This document shows, piece after piece, positions 34,032-38,401 of a stretch of DNA of 38,401 nucleotides. The stretch's first letter is position 1. Every line of letters begins with the position of its first letter. The stretch is from Pseudomonadota bacterium. Its GTDB lineage: Bacteria > Bdellovibrionota_B > Oligoflexia > Oligoflexales > CAIYRB01. The notes under the pieces are model-generated. The model was not told where the DNA came from, ran no database searches, and was given only the letters and a program-made list of their open reading frames with translations. The stretch spans positions 1 through 38,401 of the forward strand of contig JAPLFX010000150.1 in assembly GCA_026390445.1 (NCBI GenBank), read 5' to 3'. Made by a program: the position numbers and the translations under genes.

Positions 34032-36229
34032 CTGCCGCGGATGCGCTTAGGATTGATGGCCACTTCGCGCACGTCATTGACGATGGGCACGCTTTGTCCA
34101 CCGACGGTGATGTGGACATTGGCAAACAACACCCCTTTGACAATGATGCGCGAGGTGGCGTTGTAGGTAACGGTGGCGGCGGCGTTGGAGATAAGCTGCT
34201 CCAAGGTCTCGGTCATGGTTCGCATCCGCGGCAGGCGCGCTTGCAGTTCGTCTTTTTGTTCGCGGTGCTTGGCGGTCATCTGTGCGGGCTTTTTCTGCGT
34301 CAGGTCGCGCAGGGCCAGACGATCATCGGCGAGGCGCTTTTTAAGCTTTTCAAGTCGCCGTTGCTTGATATCAATCGAGCGTGCGACCTTCCAATCGACG
34401 CCGACACTGGCGCTGGTGATGCTGCCTCGGGCAGTACCTAGGGAGCCGGTGATTAGGGACCCCAGGGAGAACAAACTGCCACCTGAGATGACCCCGTTGG
34501 GGGCGATGTTGACGCTGCCTGAACAGAAGATGCGGCTGTTCATGATGGCTTTTTGCACATTGATATTGCCGCGGCAGATGATCGTTGCTTGCTCGATGAA
34601 TTGCGCGGTGATCGATCCGCGCACTTCGATGCTGCCGGTGGTCCCGGTCGTGATACCGGCGTCGACTTTTAGGTCACCCTTGATGTGGATATGGGCTCCC
34701 GTGATGGTGCCGTGTACCGTCAGATTGCCAGAGGTTTGAATGGTGGCACCGGTCTCGACGTTGCCGTTGATCTCGATGGGGCCGTCAAAGATGATGTTGC
34801 CGGTGCTGAGATTGACATCACCATTATGCACTAGGGCCGGAGACAAGGAGATATTGAGGCCGTCGATCACGGGAATGCCGTCTACCTGCGCCACAAACTC
34901 ATGGCTGCCGCGCTGAACGATGCCTTCGCCGACGTGGACGTCCAACTTCTCGCTCGGTGGTACGTTGAGTGCTTCATTGAAGACGTTACGGGGTGGTACC
35001 GGTTCTTTGTGGTAGCGGATCTCCGCAACCACCTGACCGGCGACTGCGGTGCTGCGCTGCTGCAGCATGCGAATATCGACCTTGCCTTCATTGATATTGC
35101 CCTTAATTCGGCTTGCGGCGTCTTTATAGGTGGGGTGAAGATAGGGGTCTTTACCACCTGAACCCTCGCGGCCGTGGCAAGCAACGAGGTCGTTTAAATC
35201 GGCGAGCTTACGGATCGCCTCAGCGATCGCTGGTTCGAGGCTTTCAGCCATCGGCATCGTGATCTTGGCCGCGACCATTTGCTCCTTCACCCACTCGACA
35301 TCGATGAACAAGTTTTCGTTATCGTAGATCTTCTTATTAAATCCGGTGATCGTGGCCTCCATTTGGTCGGCCGAGATTTTGAACTTAATGAGGTCACTGC
35401 CAACGATGGACGGCCGCGCTGAGGCAGCTTTGGCAGCGCCATGCGTGGACCCTGTGGCGGCAAGAAGTGAGACGGGTAATTCAAGGCCAAGGCCCTCCGG
35501 CCCGTCGAGGGATGATTGCAAGGCCAGCAAAAAATCCCTCTTCAACAGGTGAAACTCAATGCCATCGACCGACATCTGCTTCACCGCCTGATTGATCAGT
35601 GTGAGCATATGGTCGCGCTGCACACGGTCGCGCAGGTCGGCGATGTTGCGAATGATGACGCCGATCTCCTTGCGTTGCTTGTTGCCGACCACCGAGATGG
35701 ATTTGCCAGTGGTATCGGTAGGCATGGCGCTGATGGCATATGGCTCAAGGCCGTTGCCGAGCTTGAGCTTGAGAAAGGCGCCGTAGAGTTGGGCGTGGTT
35801 TGGCACGGACTTAATACCGAGCTCTAGGACGCGGCGGCGGATCCAGAGTTTGAACCACTCCCATTTCCAATTCTCGGTTCGTGGTGCTGGTAGTGCGGTG
35901 GCAATGGTGACGATGGCCTTGTCCGATGTCACGGGTTCGACGATCAACCCGGTCAAATCCGGACTTCCGGCGGCGAGGGTCAGAGAAACGATGCGGTCCC
36001 CTGCCGAGTCTTCGGCCTGGCGTAGCGCCGTCCAGCAGTCCAAAAAGCGCCGCTCATAGGTGACGTAGAAGGCGATTTCACCGGTCGATTTGACGGCATC
36101 CATCTTCGCTTTGACGCGCTTTAGAATATCGTCTGGGGGCGCATCTTGGGTCAGCGCCAAATTGCGGCTAAATTCGCAGCGAACCCGAGTGGCGGCGGCG
36201 CTGTATGCAATTTTAACCGATTCGGCCAA
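33998..36229 (-). CDS. FapA-family (DUF342) polymer-like beta-solenoid protein
   Basis: GEIQRGSHEFVAQVDGIPVIDG-type region followed by GNVETGATIQTSGNLTVHGTITGAHIHIKGDLKVDAGI...GSITAQFIEQATIICRGNINVQKAIMNSRIFCSGSVNI repeats and coiled coil. Confidence 0.88.
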   Translation of the reverse strand: MAESVKIAYSAAATRVRCEFSRNLALTQDAPPDDILKRVKAKMDAVKSTGEIAFYVTYERRFLDCWTALRQAEDSAGDRIVSLTLAAGSPDLTGLIVEPVTSDKAIVTIATALPAPRTENWKWEWFKLWIRRRVLELGIKSVPNHAQLYGAFLKLKLGNGLEPYAISAMPTDTTGKSISVVGNKQRKEIGVIIRNIADLRDRVQRDHMLTLINQAVKQMSVDGIEFHLLKRDFLLALQSSLDGPEGLGLELPVSLLAATGSTHGAAKAASARPSIVGSDLIKFKISADQMEATITGFNKKIYDNENLFIDVEWVKEQMVAAKITMPMAESLEPAIAEAIRKLADLNDLVACHGREGSGGKDPYLHPTYKDAASRIKGNINEGKVDIRMLQQRSTAVAGQVVAEIRYHKEPVPPRNVFNEALNVPPSEKLDVHVGEGIVQRGSHEFVAQVDGIPVIDGLNISLSPALVHNGDVNLSTGNIIFDGPIEINGNVETGATIQTSGNLTVHGTITGAHIHIKGDLKVDAGITTGTTGSIEVRGSITAQFIEQATIICRGNINVQKAIMNSRIFCSGSVNIAPNGVISGGSLFSLGSLITGSLGTARGSITSASVGVDWKVARSIDIKQRRLEKLKKRLADDRLALRDLTQKKPAQMTAKHREQKDELQARLPRMRTMTETLEQLISNAAATVTYNATSRIIVKGVLFANVHITVGGQSVPIVNDVREVAINPKRIRGSYVSPLDDEPD

Positions 36230-36326
36230 GACAAGGTCCTCCTACCAGGGGTATCGGAGGAAGCCGGCAAAAGCTTAGGCTTGGATGTTAAAATATAGTT
36301 ATTACTGTGGGTTGTAGAAAATAGGG

Positions 36327-36349
36327 CCGAGGCTTGGTCACTGCCTCGG
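36327..36349 (-). terminator. Intrinsic terminator candidate after the large surface-protein gene
   Basis: On the minus strand: CCGAGGC-agtgaccaa-GCCTCGG then CCCTATTTTCT, directly after stop TAG (36351-36353). Confidence 0.5.
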
Positions 36350-36350
36350 A

Positions 36351-38401
36351 CTATTTGAAGATATTGACGTTGATGGAGGGGGCGGAACTCGGCGAGGACG
36401 TGCTGACGTAGTAGACGCGACCGTAGCGGTCAACGCTGGTGGCGGTAGGGTTGGCGACGGTTGTTGGGGTTGAGGGGGGTGACAGCGTGAACGTGGTGTC
36501 CGAGGTGCTGTTGATGGCGCTCATCGGCGACCAGTTGGTTTGGCCGCGGGGGATGCGTGTGGTGTAGAGCGTGCGTGAGGTGGAGATGTTCAACCCGAGC
36601 ATCGTGGCGTTGCCGGATTGGTCGAGGGTGAGCGACAGGTTGGAAAGCGCAGTGCTGCTGAGGACTGATGTATAAACGGGCGTGGAATGGCCGACGCTGA
36701 GGTTGCAGCCATAGTAGGCTGCGCTGGATGGGGCGCCCCAGGCGATTGCGGTGTCGCCTTGGTTGTTAGTGGTTAGGAGCAGGTGCGACGGGGTGGTGGT
36801 GTCGAACACGGTGGTGGAGGCATTGATGACGTCGGGAGCTGCTTGCCAGGTGCCGCTGGTAGCGGCGGAGGTTTGGACTCCACTGACGGAGTCAAACCAG
36901 GCAACGCGAGCGCGGCTGCCGCTGCTGACGGAGAGCACTGGGCTTGAGATGGTTGCAGAGAAGGACAGGCTGGTTAGGGGGTGGGGCGTCCATGTCGCAT
37001 TTTGGCGGACATTGGCGATCAATTTGGTGGAGGAAGTGCCGGAGTTTTTCGCCACGTACATCAAAGTTGCGCGGCCTGCATCGTCGATGCCTGATTGGAG
37101 ACTCGAGAGTTGGTCGGGTGAACTGGCGATCGTCACCGGCGTAGTACCGGAACTGTCTGTGCCATGCGCCAGCTGATACGAAGCGGCGATGCTCCCAGTG
37201 TTCATCCAGGCGATGATGTAGTCGCCGAAGTTGTTCACGGACATGCTCAACGCACTCGGAGCTGATGTCATAGACGAAGCACCGCTAACCGCCGTGAGCG
37301 TATTCAGGCCACCAATATTGCTGTAGCTCGTCGTCTTAATTGCCCCAGTGCCTCCATTCGGATAACTATACCAAACAAGACGCAGCTGATTGCCGCCGAA
37401 AACGGACATCTGCGGTAAGGAAAGTATGCCTGCGGTAGCGCTATCGACGGTGAATGTCGACCATGTGGCACTCTGCTTATTGAACACACTGAGCATGAGA
37501 GTGTATGACGCCTGGATCCACAGGGCATAGGCATTGCCTTGGTCATCGACTGCGGCTTGGACCGCGGTGTTGGAATGTGTGTCAGGCGTTGTAATCGTCC
37601 AAGTCGTCGCACCCGCTGGCAGATAATGTGCGTAAAGCGCCGTGGATTCAGTGCGCAGCGCCAGAATATCGCCATTGGCACCAACGGCAGAGACCATCGG
37701 ACTAACAGGCGATGTTGCCGGAGACAAAGCTGTTTTCGCGTCCGGCGTCGCCGTCCAAGATCCATCGCGAGTCATAAATGACCACTGTTTAGAAGCGATG
37801 GAATTTATCCCGTTAGTGCCCGCCACACCAGAACTCAGTTGAGCGGTCATACGGCTTAGTAATGGATAATTCGCAGCCGGCATAAATGCCAGGGTGTTGG
37901 CGTTAGGCTGAGTCATGGTCCCAGGAAAGGCGATGCTTCCTGCTGGTACAGGCAGAGTGGGATCATCGACGTTATTGATGTTGAGCTTAAACAGGCTGGC
38001 CAAAGCGGAGCCACTTTGGGCAACAAGAGGTGAGTCGAATAGTGCGCTCACTGGGATGTCTAGCGCAACCGCGCTCGCGCCATCAGCTGGATTCACGGAC
38101 TGGAGCTGAGGCGCCGCGGAGACAGGCTTTGGTGTACTCGGCGTTGCAATCGGAGCAGGTGTCGCGACAGGAACGACCGGAGCGGTGATGGTGACGGTGA
38201 TGGCATCGGACCAGGATGACGCACTGCTGCGACCGCTGACTTCGTTGCAGGATATTTGCGCGTAATAGGTGCCGGCGGCCAGCGATCCAATCGCAACCGA
38301 GCCACTGGTAGCAGCACCTAAACTGGCGTTAAAGCCAAATGGCGGCAGTTTATTTTGGCTGAGGACCAGCCCGCAGGCGCTGACGGTTGAGAAGCCGCTG
38401 A
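36351..38401 (-). CDS. Large exported surface protein with Ig-like (Big_5-type) domains and repeat region; 5' end outside window
   Basis: ORF 36351..38096 is open upstream to the window edge (reads ...PVVPVATPAPIATPSTPKPVSAAPQLQSVNPADGAS). SVNPADGASAVALDIPVSALFDSPL is Big_5-like; Ser/Thr-rich repeats. Confidence 0.75.
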   Translation of the reverse strand, partial: SGFSTVSACGLVLSQNKLPPFGFNASLGAATSGSVAIGSLAAGTYYAQISCNEVSGRSSASSWSDAITVTITAPVVPVATPAPIATPSTPKPVSAAPQLQSVNPADGASAVALDIPVSALFDSPLVAQSGSALASLFKLNINNVDDPTLPVPAGSIAFPGTMTQPNANTLAFMPAANYPLLSRMTAQLSSGVAGTNGINSIASKQWSFMTRDGSWTATPDAKTALSPATSPVSPMVSAVGANGDILALRTESTALYAHYLPAGATTWTITTPDTHSNTAVQAAVDDQGNAYALWIQASYTLMLSVFNKQSATWSTFTVDSATAGILSLPQMSVFGGNQLRLVWYSYPNGGTGAIKTTSYSNIGGLNTLTAVSGASSMTSAPSALSMSVNNFGDYIIAWMNTGSIAASYQLAHGTDSSGTTPVTIASSPDQLSSLQSGIDDAGRATLMYVAKNSGTSSTKLIANVRQNATWTPHPLTSLSFSATISSPVLSVSSGSRARVAWFDSVSGVQTSAATSGTWQAAPDVINASTTVFDTTTPSHLLLTTNNQGDTAIAWGAPSSAAYYGCNLSVGHSTPVYTSVLSSTALSNLSLTLDQSGNATMLGLNISTSRTLYTTRIPRGQTNWSPMSAINSTSDTTFTLSPPSTPTTVANPTATSVDRYGRVYYVSTSSPSSAPSINVNIFK

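Noticed and set aside
1-38401. CRISPR arrays, tRNA/rRNA genes, prophage or restriction/defence islands
   Set aside because: No regularly spaced repeats, no tRNA/rRNA-like sequence, and no phage structural or restriction genes recognised in the ORFs; the TnpB element is the only mobile feature seen.

Overview
GC-rich bacterial chromosomal segment of 38.4 kb. By gene content it looks like a deltaproteobacterial or Bdellovibrionota-like genome, but the taxonomy is inference only. It is mostly housekeeping and envelope genes: acyl-ACP desaturase, coaD, rsmD, speA, STAS/zinc-ribbon protein, GGDEF protein, secretin with Tad-like neighbours, a 1751-aa kinase/AAA/GAF/SpoIIE protein, Vps62-like lipoprotein, epmA, Lon-like protease, HAMP membrane protein, SGNH esterase, FadL porin, phosphofructokinase, rlmN, FapA/DUF342, and a large Ig-like surface protein cut by the window edge. 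The most interesting part is the left end (about 278-2200). It is a tnpA-less IS200/IS605 (IS1341-type) element whose left end directly abuts a TTGAT motif. It has an intact RuvC triad, a heavily structured left end, a palindrome just 5' of tnpB, and a 133-aa in-frame tail that overlaps a dense series of hairpins and the right-end hairpin, so it is probably an omega-RNA scaffold embedded in the ORF. The element appears to have inserted into the 3' end of the desaturase gene and to supply its present stop codon. Other notable signals are a 29-bp dyad in the speA leader, a single-polypeptide kinase/SpoIIE protein next to a possible mini-Tad/secretin locus with a frame conflict, a STAS/zinc-ribbon plus GGDEF pair, and a very basic small ORF in an otherwise unexplained gap. 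All calls come from reading the sequence and the supplied ORFs; no searches were run.
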